Of a stretch of 64,000 nucleotides of DNA, positions 35,404 to 46,599 are shown piece after piece. The number at the start of each line of letters is the position of its first letter. Within the stretch, counting starts at the first letter, position 1. Below the pieces are notes generated by a model. It did no database searches and had not been told where the DNA came from. It saw only the letters and a list, made by a program, of their open reading frames with translations. The DNA is from Coprinus comatus (lineage: Eukaryota; Basidiomycota; Agaricomycetes; Agaricales; Agaricaceae). The DNA lies in contig JAWPGT010000008.1 in NCBI GenBank assembly GCA_034638255.1, forward strand, positions 434,001 to 498,000, in the 5' to 3' direction. Made by a program: the position numbers and the translations under genes.

Positions 35404-38400
35404 ATGAGCAACCTCAGGAACAACCGCGTTGTCATTGCTTCCCTCTTCCTGCCCACAACGGCGTCACTGGGAGAGTCTCCAATCACCACTCCGGAACCAC
35501 AAACGCCGCAACCTGCGTTCCCTACTAGGGTTCCTGCTGATAAGTCGAAAGCAAGACCAACGCTCAACACTCACACTCGTCAATCGAGTGCTTCTGGGCT
35601 GCTTCCTTCTGGAATACTTCTACCCATAAAGAGCATTGTAGAGGACTTGAGGGACAAGGTACCTCTCTTGTTCTTGACTTTAATGCCGACGATCTAATCG
35701 TGGACTATAGCAGACTCGCAATCCTACCCCTGCCGCTCACTCTCCAAAGCTTGAGAGTGCAAATCCATTCACAAAGATTACCCGATTTGCGGAAGCAGTC
35801 ACTGAACGGCTCATTGATACCAAAGAATCAGAATCGGATGACACTGCTTTATCACCACCAGCTTCACGTAAATCCGGACCTCTCCTTCATACAGAGCCAA
35901 GACTTCAACGGAAAGGGTCCCGCTCAGCATCCCGACACCGCCCAGACAAAAACAAAGATCAACTCTGGCATTTTGAGAGCAATCCTCGTGCCAATGGTGG
36001 CTTGAGCAACGCTGTTGAGAGTGTCGGGACCAAACTCAAGAAGAAATTATGGGTTGGAACTCTGGGAACTTGTACTGATGATTTCGGGAAAAGCGTGAGG
36101 AAGGACATTGATTCTCGCATGCTTTCGGAGTATTCTAGCTTGCCTGTTTGGATACCAGATGATGAATTTCAGAGCTGCTATGATGAGTTTTGTCACCAGG
36201 TGAATACACGCGCAGCTTTTAGAATAGTTCTGGTTACTCATATATGCACTTAGGTTTTATGGCCTTGCCTTCATTACGCCGTTCCAGACGCACCAAAAAC
36301 GAAACTGTTTTATGAATCTGCGTCTTACAAGCAGTATGTCGCTGTTAATCAACGATTCGCTGATGCAATTATTACCAACTACCAGGAAGGAGATATCAGT
36401 GAGTGAAACACCATCCCTCTATTATTTCGTCATGACTGAGCATGAGATTAGTCTGGGTGAATGACTATCACCTCATGCTCCTCCCGTTGCTTCTCAGGTC
36501 ATCGCCTCATATCCCTCCCTCGACCCCTATTGGATTTTTTATGCATGTCGCCTTCCCTTCCTCAGAAATTTTCCGTTGTCTTTCAGTGAGGAGGGATCTT
36601 CTGTCGGGTCTCTTGGGAGCGGATCTTGTTGGGTTCCAGACGGCCAACTTTGCTAGACATTTCCGTCAAACTGTCAGCCGTATTTTAGCATTCGAAGCTT
36701 TGCCCAAGGGGATCCGGATACCGGAAGGTGAAGAGGGACGCTTGGCTAAAGTTGATGAACTTGTTAGAGTAGGAGACTTACGGAAAAAGACTAACGAGCC
36801 CAAGGTGACTAATGGGGTGCAACAAGCCAAGGAGATCCTCAAAGCCGGTGAAGAAGAGGGCGCGGCGGCGTTGGAACGCGAGAGATTTGTCGATGTCGGC
36901 GTCTTCCCCATGGGTATTGACGTTAAACGTCTCAGTGAGAGAAAGTGTGTTCATTTTTTATTTACTCATTCTACTCGATTAATAAGTTCAATTAGACGAG
37001 AACCGGATGTCGCTGAATGGGTGTCAGTTTTAAAACAGCGTTATGCCGGCATGAAGATTGTTGTAGGTCGCGACAAACTGGACGAGGTACAAGGAGTAAG
37101 ACACAAGATCCTAGCATTCGAAATGTTCCTGGAGAGACACCCCGAATTCCAGGGCAAGGTATATCGCAATAACCTGTTCCCTTGTTTCTTACGTCTGAAC
37201 CTGTTTCCAGGTCGTTCTGATTCAAGTAGCACTTCAAACTACAGAATCCAATGAGCTAGCTGGTGGTGTTGCAGATGTTGTGTCAAGAGTTAACTCTCGT
37301 TTCTCTACACTGACTTATCAGCCCGTTGTATTCCTACATGCAAGTCGGATTTTTCTTTTCTAAAAAGTGGATATATGCTAACAACGCTTTTCATCTTAGG
37401 TCCAAGATTTGACATTTAGTCAATACCTAGCGCTGCTTACTGTTGCAGATGCCTTCCTCGTCACTAGTTTAAGGGAAGGTATGGCACTCAGAACCCATGA
37501 GTTTGTGGAGTGTCAAGAAGGAACTGAAGCCCCTGGAAGCTTGATTCTGAGCGAGGTAAAGTTTCAGCTCCGTTCGTGGATCATCAATTCGCTCACCTTA
37601 CCATACGCCAGTTCACTGGCTCGTATAGCTATAGCGGTTTCAGAAGTTGTATTGCAATTAATCCCTGGGATACAAGGAATACTGCGGATGCAATCAATCA
37701 GGCGTTGACTATGGCTCCGGAAGAGAGCAAAAATCGCTGGGTGGTGAGCTTGCCGTTTGTTTTCCGGGAGATGTGGAAAGTTGAATCTAATAAATCTTTA
37801 GGAATTACACAATCATGTTACTACTCAGACAGCTCAGGCCTTCGTCAGCACGTTCTTGAACCGGCTCGTCCGAGCGCATTCGGAACACTACCTAGATGAT
37901 CTCACTGATATTCCTCAGCTGGATTTAAACAGAGTACTACCTCGGTATGTAAAAACTCTACCCTATTAGAGATGCTGGGGCTGATTATTCAACAGCTATA
38001 AATATTCTCAGAGACGATTGGTACTGGTTGACTTCGAGGGTACCTTATGGAGAAGGGATCTTTCTCGTAGAGGTCTTCTGGCATATCTGAAAGGCGATTT
38101 CACAATACCCGATGGAACACTCGAAGTATTGAAGAAGTTGGCGGACGATAAACACAACGATGTCTGGCTACTAAGTGGATTACCGATCAAAGGAGTTTTA
38201 GATCGCGTCGCGGAGAAAGTTCCAAAAATCGGCATTGTGTAAGAGCTTTGGTGAACCTGTTCATCATACCCTGTACTTAATTATATTACTCTTAGGGCTG
38301 AGAACGGTTGTTATATCAAAACTAGACCTGGAAGGAACTCAGCACCGGGTTACTCGGGTGAATGGCTTAACATGGTCACGAATCTCAATTTTACCTGGAA

Positions 38401-39143
38401 GAGTAGCTGCCTCGAAATATTAAATTATGTGAGCAAATATAAAAGTTCTCTAACTCCATGTTAAATATTTGCTACAGTTCACGGAAAGAACCCCGGGATC
38501 GATAATCGAGGAACGTGAGGCCTCAATCATCTGGCGTTATTGGACTGGAGATCCACAGGCAAACACTGCTGATAGGCAATGGGCCAGGAGACAAGCTGCG
38601 GAAGCCCAAAACCACGTCTTTGACAGTCTTGGTGAACGTTATGGTCTGAGAATTATTCCCGGAAAGAACTCGTTCTTGGTTTTACCCAATAATATTTCCC
38701 GCTCTACTGCAGTCGGAGCCATTTTGCAACCTGGAGGGCCTGTCAATTCATCCACCTCCCCAAGGTCAGGCCTCTGGATAACATCTCCTGATCAATCACA
38801 ATTCAACCTCGTTTCTCCACCACCTCGTGTACATCGATCATTGTCTTTCAGAGCAGAAGAAAGAGGATTGGGGAGTGAACTTGACTTTGTGCTTCTCATC
38901 AGTTCCGATGAACCACTTCTTAGACGTATGAATGAAGTTGAAGAAGGCGCGGAAAGTGTCACTGTTACCACAGGAAAAAGAGGGACTGAAGCTCGTTGGA
39001 GGCTTGATCTTGATGAGATTGACGCTGGAATTCCTGTCGTGGCTGAAGATTATGATAACGAAGAGGTTAAAGAAAGTGGTAGAGCTGTGGGTGTTGTTGT
39101 GCAAGTACTCGAAGATTTTGCTCGGGTTAGGGGCGGGAAATAA
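35404..39143 (+). CDS. TPS3/TSL1-like regulatory subunit of trehalose synthase complex
   Basis: GT20 domain plus HAD-type trehalose-phosphatase domain, as in the yeast Tps2/Tps3/Tsl1 subunits of the cytosolic trehalose-6-phosphate synthase/phosphatase complex. ATG at 35404. A Ser/Pro-rich N-terminus of about 190 residues precedes KLWVGTLGTCTDDFG. GT20 landmarks: WVNDYHLMLLP, GFFMHVAFPSSEIFRCL, LLGADLVGFQTANFARHFRQ, FPMGID, VGRDKLDEVQGVRHKILAFE, LREGMALRTHEFV and IAINPWDTRNTADAINQAL. The phosphatase domain starts RLVLVDFEGTL, so the second Asp of the DxDGT signature is Glu. The next motif is WLLSGLPIKG, not SGR. The phosphatase is therefore probably inactive, which points to a Tps3/Tsl1-type regulatory subunit. 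About ten exons, no frame breaks seen. End ...VRGGK. Confidence 0.88.
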
Positions 39144-39240
39144 TTGCACTTCTGCATATTGCTCCGAGATACCTCAATTATCTTGAAAATCCCCACTTTA
39201 CACTTTTGATGATTGTTCTGATTCTGATTCTGATATCTCT

Positions 39241-39270
39241 TTTGTTGTTGTTGTTGTTGCTGTTGTTGTT
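39241..39270. repeat. (TTG)n microsatellite
   Basis: About ten TTG units with one CTG interruption, about 100 bp after the stop of the TPS-like gene. Confidence 0.9.
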
Positions 39271-40371
39271 TTATCTTGATTAGCAGTTTATTGTAAACTT
39301 AGATTGTACATAGAGTAAATCTCCTTGAACCCTTCTCATCGTATATACATGCATACCTATAAAATTTCTTGGTCGGCCTCGATGGTCACATTAAGACGGG
39401 CTACTCGGTCAACCTCTGGTCAACCTACATGGAAATATTTTAGCGCTTGATATGTGAGCGTTCTAACGTAATCTATCCAAAAACAAACCAACCTTCCGTG
39501 GCAGTCAAAATTCTCATGTCAGTCAGGGACAACAAACTCCGCTCTATTGATGTGTTTCTATTTTTAGTCACAAAGCTTTTGGGGGGGTTAATTTTTTTTT
39601 TTCGCAAAATTCGACCGATCATGGATATTCTAAATCTGTCTCCAGCACCTGCGCTGTATGCTCTTTATGGAAAATTTCCCAAAGTGAACACCTTATACCT
39701 GAACCTGAGTTGGTTGTCAGGATTCAAATTGAAATGTCAGAGTAGATCTAGCATGGATCATCCCCTAATGTTAGTATGTAGTAAGTAAGTAAGGGAAACC
39801 TTCTTCACTAATCATCAACCCCCCCGATAGCGGGAATTCGATTTCGAAATTCGGATTTGTTTGGGAATAATATTTTTTTTGGGGATTTTAAGGGATCTCG
39901 GATGGGTTGCACTTGTTTTTTTTTCGCCTGAATAACTCTCTTTGAGGTTTGGTGAAATAGGGGTTTAGAATAGTGTTGAGTTTGACTCTTGAGTTTGGGG
40001 GTATATAAGTTATCTGTATGACTACCGTTGTTATACAAGAACAGTCCTCTTTGTTTCATGATTCATTAAAAACGTGAAATTGTACAGTACAAAAGAGTTC
40101 AAACTACTAGTATCTTACCAGAAAACTAAAAAAAAAAAAAGAAAAAAAAAGTTCTAAGACTTGAATATTGTTCTTATTTCAAGTCTAAAAAGCTATGATC
40201 TAAAAACGGGAAAAATTTTGGATGAAAACAGTATCATCCAAAAACGTCGAACAATAACATCAGAAAACAGAAAATCTAAGAGGGGCAAAGAGAGAATGTG
40301 AAGTGTACATGATGTATGAGGATGAAAGAATGAGAATATGTGGAAGAGCATGTGTGTGGGTGTAGGTGGGT

Positions 40372-40396
40372 AGGGCAGTGGGCAGTGGGCAGTGGG
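40372..40396. repeat. (GGGCAGT)n tandem repeat
   Basis: Three 7-bp units plus a partial one, followed by a GT/GGT-rich stretch. Confidence 0.9.
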
Positions 40397-40685
40397 GGTG
40401 GTGGTGAGGTGTCGTGTGATGTGTAACATGCTTGACGTTGAACCGGTTGACCGTGATGGAACAGTGAGGTACGATTCCCGAGAAAATGATACCGGAGGGC
40501 AGTACTTAGAAAAAGGTGTGGGCAAGTAAGATCAGAAAGCGGGAGCAAGGAGAAGGTAGAGAGTAAAAACGTAATCGTAAAAAAACATAGCGATTGTAAA
40601 GAGATCATTGTGTTATGCTGAAGCTTTTTTTTAGAAAAGAAAAAAGCTAACGATGGAAAGAGATGACTATACTACTGATGTGATT

Positions 40686-40716
40686 GGTTGGATTGGGATT
40701 GGGATTGGGATTGGAT
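40686..40716. repeat. (GGGATT)n tandem repeat
   Basis: Hexamer GGATTG/GGGATT repeated about five times with slight decay. It differs from the fungal telomere unit TTAGGG. Confidence 0.9.
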
Positions 40717-40950
40717 TGTGTGTTTTAATACAAACGTTCTCAAAACAGGTATTGGGTGCGAAAAAGGTAATCAACAACGAAAATGGTGAATGCGGATGCG
40801 AAAAGGAGATGACAACGCAATAAAGATAATAGATGCAATATCGAAAAAGAAACGAAAGAATGAAAAAATGTTTGTCGAAGAATGAAAAGAAATGCGCGTG
40901 TGTTTAAAAATACACGAACAAATTTCTATTCAACTTCCCACAACAAAAAT

Positions 40951-42037
40951 TCAACGTCTTGCAACGCGCTTTCGTTCCCGGCCGTCATCTTCTATATCCA
41001 TTGCTTCAGTTGGTGATTGTATAATATTGATGTTCTGATTCTGTAGTTGTTGTGACCCTCGAGAACTTTTTGTCCTTCGACGTGCAATTGATGTGTTAGG
41101 TTGAATTGCGGGAGAACTTGACAGAGGAGGCGACTGAGAAGCTGATGAGTTACCGTTGGCAACGGGAGAAGCAGCATCAAGCATCATCATCATTGCATGG
41201 CGGCGTTTGGTACCAACAGCTGGAAGTGGAGTCTCGGGGAAAGGGATTTGGGAGTTCGCGTTTGTTTCTGTGTTAAAATTGAAGACAGAACTCGAGGGAA
41301 TTGGCGGGAAGCTTGGATAAGGGGCTGGTGTCTCCCCTTTCATTGATATACGTGGTTTGCTGCGATGCAACATCCGTACCGAGTTCACCGGAAGCAAAGG
41401 CGGTGAAGGAGTTGTAGGTTCAGGGGGATGTGTTGAGGTCAATACAGGGGAGTTTGGCGTGAGAAGGGAAGAAGACTGTAGGGAATTGAGTTAGTGTATT
41501 GTTCTGATTCAGTGTAATAAAAGAGCGCACGCTGGTGGATGAGGTCTGAGTGGGAACTTGGGTTGGTTTGCTTGTCGCTGGAGCTGGAGCTGGAGCTGGA
41601 GGGGCAGCTCTGCTACGTTCTTTCTGGTTTTCTCGTTCCTCTTCCTCGTCTTCTTCCTCCTCCTGGGCTCTTATAGCTTCTAACCTGGCTTCTGTCCAAT
41701 CCATGACTCGGCCAATAGTCAAACCATCGTTATCTTGTTGTGATGAGGAAGTTGATCCCAAACCACCAACAGATACCCCCTGCTGTATCATCGTTAGGAG
41801 ATCCTGGCAAGCAGCAGCATATCCCGCATTGTATGCGCGTTTCGAATTCTGACGTGATGAACGATAGAGCGTGGTGATACTCAGCGCCGCGGCTTTTGCA
41901 CAACGCAAGGTCAGTTTATGATTTATATTTGAATAAAAATTTGGGACAATACCTTTGAAGTTGTTTAGAAGTTCTTGTTCAGCCTTCTGTTGTGGCGGCA
42001 GAGAATTTGCGAGGGTGTTGAGGTTGAGAGACTCCAT
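40951..42037 (-). CDS. HAPSTR1/C16orf72-like (DUF4588) protein
   Basis: Minus-strand gene starting MESLNLNTLANSLPPQQKAE at 42037. Exon 1 ends ...LLNNFK, and exon 2 begins AAALSITTLYRSSRQNSKRA, YNAGYAAACQDLLTMIQQG. That core (a helix with FKAAAxxxTxLYxxSxxxxxxAYxAGY) resembles the DUF4588 domain of the stress-linked human protein HAPSTR1/TAPR1. An acidic coil (RAQEEEEDEEEERENQKE) and a Pro/Ala linker follow. A second intron with a GTGCGC donor and ACAG acceptor joins TSSTS to SSSLLTPNS. The Ser/Pro-rich tail ends in a basic, NLS-like DDGRERKRVARR. Family assignment rests on recalled pattern. It could simply be a fungal protein of unknown function. Confidence 0.6.
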
Positions 42038-42598
42038 TAGCTCGGTGGTGAGTCGAAGAGAAGGATTGCTAACCCTAACCTTCCGTATTCGACCTCTCCT
42101 TGTCTTATGTAAGCATGGGCACCCTCTCCGAGTTCGCTCCTTGGGGCAGATTTCTCAGCTCATAAGTACTGATTCGTTTCACAATCTAGACTGTAAAGCT
42201 ATTTCAGACTACTTTGGCTCTTGTTTTTGTGCAGAAACGCAGAAATCTCCTTGTGCTATTTTTCATTGTGAGTCACTTGTCTGCGGATGACGGCAATGAT
42301 GGTCCTTGTACTTAGACGGCGACCATTGTACGATGGAGAAAACAAATGCCACGTCATGCAGCTTGAATTCCTTGACATTTATCTAACGCGTGAAATGTTA
42401 AGAAATCCATTCTCTTTGCATGACTTATCTCACAATGTTATTGATTCCGTTGATGGGGATTGGATTAGCCCCTAAGTAGACCTGTTTATCATCATCCATG
42501 CAGCCAAACAAATTAATCTAATCAAATTAACCCCATTCGAGCGTCTAAATCATACGGACACATACAGTATATCCAACACACTCACCAGAGTGACCACG
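42038..42598. promoter_or_regulatory. Bidirectional intergenic promoter region
   Basis: 561 bp between two divergent start codons (42037 and 42599). No clear TATA box. It contains ordinary AT-rich sequence and a short plus frame at 42287-42475 that I do not support as a gene. Confidence 0.45.
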
Positions 42599-43552
42599 AT
42601 GTCAGAATCAACAGCAACACCTCCATCATCAGCAACAAGCCGTGGAAGAGGTAGAGGTTCAAGAGGTGGTTTAGGAAAATACCTGAGAGCAAGAGGTAGA
42701 AGAGGAGGTGGACACCCAGCTGAATTTCGTGAACGTTTATTACTTGAAGATGAACAATCAAAATCAACTTTAAATGATGAAGAAGCTGAAGCTGAAGCTG
42801 CAGAACTTGCCGCTAAATTTTCTAGAAGAAAACTTGGGACTAACGCTGATAGATATGTTGAACCTGAACCTGAACTTGGATCAGATGGTGCGTCACTCTC
42901 TGTCTTTACTACTATAACATTGTTGCTCTTTCACTAAATTACTACATCGCCTACGGGAAAATGGAACAATAGGAGAACCAATCGTAGAACCCGAAGTAGA
43001 TTTATCAACTTTTCTTGAACGACAACGTATAACAGACGATAAAACACCTTCAATACTCAAAGATCCTCAATCTCAAATCAATGATGACGATGTTGATCAT
43101 ACACTTGATCATCTCCCTACAAGCTCAACTTCAAGATCAAGTAGACAACCAATTGTACCGAAAAAAGGAAAAGTTGAAACAGTAGAATGGGATGAAGAAT
43201 TTGAAAATATGGCTCGTGAAAAGGCTGCTGCTGAAGCTAATTGGGGTGTGTAATCTTTTTCACTGGATCGCTTCAGAATATATTAATTGTGGGTAATAAT
43301 ATAGAGTTGAAGGAACGGTTCCGTGCTAAAACTGAAAAACTAAGAGGTAAAGCAATTGCAAGTGGGGTAAAACCTCGTAAAGGTACGTTCTATATATAAA
43401 ATAACTACAAAACAACCCATTTCTTCTAATATCGTTTACTCTCATAATAAACAGCCAATAATGTGACAGGAGCGCCGGAATTACCATCATCTGCTCCACC
43501 AAAGGCTGAAAAGGCTCAAATGGAAGATTTCCTGGACGACTTACTTGGCTGA
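42599..43552 (+). CDS. Uncharacterised RGG/acidic protein
   Basis: Four exons, about 245 residues. ATG at 42599 gives MSESTATPPSSATSRGRGRG. An RGG/RG-rich N-terminus (SRGGLGKYLRARGRRGGGHP) suggests arginine methylation or RNA binding. A Glu/Ala helix (EEAEAEAAELAAKFSRRKLG) follows, then VEPEVDLSTFLERQRI, a second conserved-looking helix (VETVEWDEEFENMAREKAAA) continuing into ELKERFRAKTEKLRGKAI. The C-terminus is MEDFLDDLLG. Introns are 50-80 nt. The layout looks conserved and intact, but I do not recognise a named family. Confidence 0.8.
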
Positions 43553-44318
43553 TTTTAATTTCATTATTCTCCCTCTGTGGAGAAATTCAAATTTGTAAGG
43601 TATCGTAAGTAATTCACATGTATCGCCAACATTGAATTTCCCAAGGAGTACATCATACATAAATGATATATATATATATACAATAATGTAAGGTATGTTT
43701 CTGTTTTATTTTGTGAAATCGGTTGAAGTTACAAAAGATAAAAAATATATAGGCATATTGAAAGGAAGATGAAAGAACAAGTGTGAATGTAATAGAGAAA
43801 CCGAAACCACAAAATGAGCCACTCCGCCGACAATTATACCAGTGAGGTTGGGCTTCAAGGAATACAAAAACGATGCTGTTTTCTCACCATACCGGTGCTA
43901 TAAGTATCAAATCCCATAATGTTATTGATACCAGAGGTTAGGCTAACAGCGGACATCTAAGGAATAATATCAATAATTACATCCTTTGCTTTCCACTATG
44001 GCAGCAAAGGAATGAGAACAGGGTAGACCTGAGAGTTTTGCGAGTCCACGATAAGTGTTGGAAACTGAGTATATTTCCTTATAGCGTCTGTCCACAACTA
44101 ATCTTTTTCTTTTGAAGAGTATGTTCATTTCAAATTGTCAGTCCACAAACAATGGTCCAGTATGTGTCATTCACAATGAATAGTTGAAATGCGTGACATC
44201 GTTGTCACTTCGTCAAGGTCGTTGTGTTCCTTCGAACACAATGAAAGTTCAAAGCAAGCTTTGGCCTTGGCTCTAGGAAGTATAAAATGCCAACGGATTG
44301 ACAATCCACTCTTTTGAA
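43553..44318. other. Intergenic upstream of receptor R3
   Basis: Holds a (TA) run at about 43666-43680 and a TATAAAA at 44281-44287, 32 bp before the R3 ATG. No CaaX peptide found on either strand. Confidence 0.5.
44281..44287 (+). promoter_or_regulatory. TATA box of receptor R3
   Basis: TATAAAA a short distance (32 bp) upstream of the ATG at 44319. The spacing would give a very short 5' UTR. Confidence 0.4.
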
Positions 44319-45736
44319 ATGGCCGACTTAACATACCCTCTTTATCCTATCCTTGCATTCATTGGGTTTATCCTCGCGCTTGTACCTCTACCATGGCACC
44401 TCAAAGTCTGGAACTCTGGCACCTGTTTCTACATGTTTTGGGCTTCACTCGCATGTCTTAATCAATTTGTCAACTCTGTCGTTTGGCATAACAATGCTAT
44501 CAACTGGTCTCCTGCTTGGTGTGAAGTTTGTAAGAGACTATTTCACGTTTTATCAGAGATCAGCTAATTAATTTTTACCCGTAGCTATTCGCATTATGAT
44601 GGGGTCCTCGGTTGCGCTACCTGCCAGCTCGTTATGTATCAGCAGAAGACTCTACTATATTATATCGGCGAGCGCTGCTTCTTCCTCTGCTGGCGACGTG
44701 AGACCTACATTTTTCTATATGTTGTAACTTGGCTAAAATTTGTTTCAGAAAAAACGCGCATTGTTTATTGATTGTTGTATCTGCCTCTTGTTACCAATCC
44801 TTTATATCGTTTTGCGTGAGTTGGGTATAACATAAAATTGTTCTAACACTAATTGAATCACCTTCAGAATATGTCGTACAAGGTCATCGTTTTAATATTT
44901 ATGAAGATATTGGCTGCTACCCAGCCCTGTTTCATACACATCTGGTGTACTTCACTTCTTTTATGTGGCCCATACTAATAGGCTGTATATCAGCAACGTA
45001 TTGTGGTATGCCTGGTATCCTCCAACTAAGCTAGTTTCTTACGGTTTTTTTAGTCCTCACTTTACGCATTTTCTTCCGTCGCCGCCTCGAGTTCGCGAGT
45101 ATACTCGCACATTCCTCTATCACCACTTGCCGCTATTTTAGGCTCATGGCTTTGGCTATGGCTGAGATTTTGTTAACCACACCTTTAGCAGCCCTTGTGA
45201 TATATCTTAACCTTTCAGCCACCCCGGTTGAACCTTGGAGGAGCTGGGAAGATACTCACTTCAACTACTCGCGCATTGGGCAAATTCCTGCTCTCTTCTG
45301 GAAAATGAATAAAGGTTTTGTAGCATCAGTGGAATTCACGCGTTGGGTCGTCCCCATTTGCGCTATAGTCTTCTTCGCGTTCTTTGGTTTCGCAGAAGAA
45401 GCGAGAAACAACTACAGAGCATTTTTCTCTACCGTTCGTGGTATTGTGCGTAGTTCTGTTGAAAAGTCAGTACTACATTTACTTCCCAAAAAAATTACTG
45501 ATTATTTACTCAACTCATCCTGTCGCGTCAGGTTCAATACTACCAAAGACAAAGACCTGTTGTCTTCTCAATCGACATATCAGAAGCAGGAAGCTTATAC
45601 ACTCTCTGATGCTGAGAAGGCTTTCGACAATGTTACTGACATGACAAGACCCTCAATATCTGTCAGTTATGATTCTTACACTTCGACAAACCAAGTTGAA
45701 ATGATTCCCCTAACAATTCCAAATCACAACCCTTAG
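44319..45736 (+). CDS. STE3: STE3-type pheromone receptor (R3)
   Basis: Seven-TM class-D GPCR for a lipid-modified mating peptide. ATG at 44319 gives MADLTYPLYPILAFIGFILA. Landmarks: LVPLPWHLKVWNSGTCFYMF, ACLNQFVNSVVWHNNAINW, WCEV^SIRIMMGSSVALPASS, LCISRRLYYII, LQYVVQGHRFNIYEDIGCYP, RRRLEFASILAHSSITTCRY, FRLMALAMAEILLTTP, EPWRSWEDTHFNYSRIGQIP, FFAFFGFAEEARNNYRAFF. The cytoplasmic tail is about 95 residues. All introns have good GT...AG sites in phase and no frame break was seen, so this copy looks functional. It converges with R4, with a pheromone precursor gene between them. Closest in this window to R4 and R2. Confidence 0.95.
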
Positions 45737-46434
45737 AGATAAATACTACTAGTTTCGCACTTATGCTTAGCGACATCTTGTATGATAAAATTTCGTTCAA
45801 CATTTCTATATATATATGATCATTTATACTATTCAGATTGTAGAAATGGAACACATAGAACATAAAAAATATGATTGCAACCGAAGAGAACTTCAATTGT
45901 ACCCAAAGATATGCAGCACTTGAAGCCGAAATATGAAAGAAAAGACTTACGTTATGAGTCTTTTTTATAGAGCCAAAGGTAGTTAAATGAAGTCTTTTTT
46001 TTTTCTTGCAAAGTTTTCAAGGTTACGTATGTCTGAGTAACTACTACAACTGGAGGGCTACAATAATGCGGTAACTCTTACAACATAATGAATGAGCGAT
46101 AGCCATATTACAGTGTCAATGAACTAGTCATGAAGCACATCAAATACATCGGAAATACAAATCATCAATCCCAACATAAGAGAAATAGATAGAGAATAAT
46201 AATAGCAGCGAAGTTGATTTACAGACTTGATATCAAGCTTGAACGAAACATGCTGTATTCGTTTGCGGGCCCTGCCACACAATATTGTTCATTAATGTTC
46301 ATTAATGCTGGGGTATAAATCGTTGGTGTTGATATCTTATCCGTCTAAAAAAAAAACCTAGTCAGTAAGGCACTCCATCATAGTAAAAGCATACATGCTT
46401 ACCGTGACAAGGGGTCATAAAATGGCATGGGGTA
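45737..46434. other. Intergenic between R3 and pheromone gene
   Basis: Holds the 3' flank of R3 and the 3' UTR side of the pheromone gene. A possible 3'-UTR intron of the pheromone transcript (minus GTAAGCATGT ... CTAG) lies at about 46350-46403. No other gene seen. Confidence 0.4.
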
Positions 46435-46599
46435 TCATGCTATCACGCATAGACTGACCATGATAGAACCACCCTGTCTTTCGGAGTCTACGGGAATAGA
46501 TGATGATAATAAATCCATGCTCTGATCAACAGGAGCTTTGACTGGGTAGGAGCTAATGAGGGTGTCAAAGAATGGTTCAAATTCGGTGAAAGTATCCAT
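46435..46599 (-). CDS. Peptide mating pheromone precursor (CaaX)
   Basis: 54-codon intronless gene, start ATG at 46599-46597 (MDTFTEFEPFFDTLISSYPV), stop TGA at 46437-46435. The last four residues are CVIA, a textbook CaaX box for farnesylation, AAX proteolysis and carboxymethylation. Basidiomycete pheromones are cut after a charged pair. Here DSER precedes QGGSIMVSLC, giving a predicted 10-residue mature peptide ending in the farnesylated Cys. Length, the MD start, acidic pro-region and the position between two STE3 receptors all fit. The product would be exported (probably by a Ste6-type transporter) and sensed by receptors of other B specificities. Expression has not been shown. The exact N-terminal cut is inferred. 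Confidence 0.88.
   Translation of the reverse strand: MDTFTEFEPFFDTLISSYPVKAPVDQSMDLLSSSIPVDSERQGGSIMVSLCVIA

Larger units (their letters stand above)
39144..40950. other. Intergenic with simple repeats
   Basis: 1.8 kb between convergent genes. It contains poly-T/poly-A runs, three short tandem repeats (listed separately) and purine-biased sequence. Minus frames at 40193-40608 are Ser/Pro/His low-complexity artefacts of the repeats. Confidence 0.55.

Noticed and set aside
40193..40608. Minus ORFs rich in Ser/Pro/His
   Set aside because: They derive from GGGCAGT and GTG repeats and have no splice or family support.
40686..40716. GGGATT repeat as an internal telomere tract
   Set aside because: The unit differs from TTAGGG and the array is only about five units, so it is an ordinary microsatellite.
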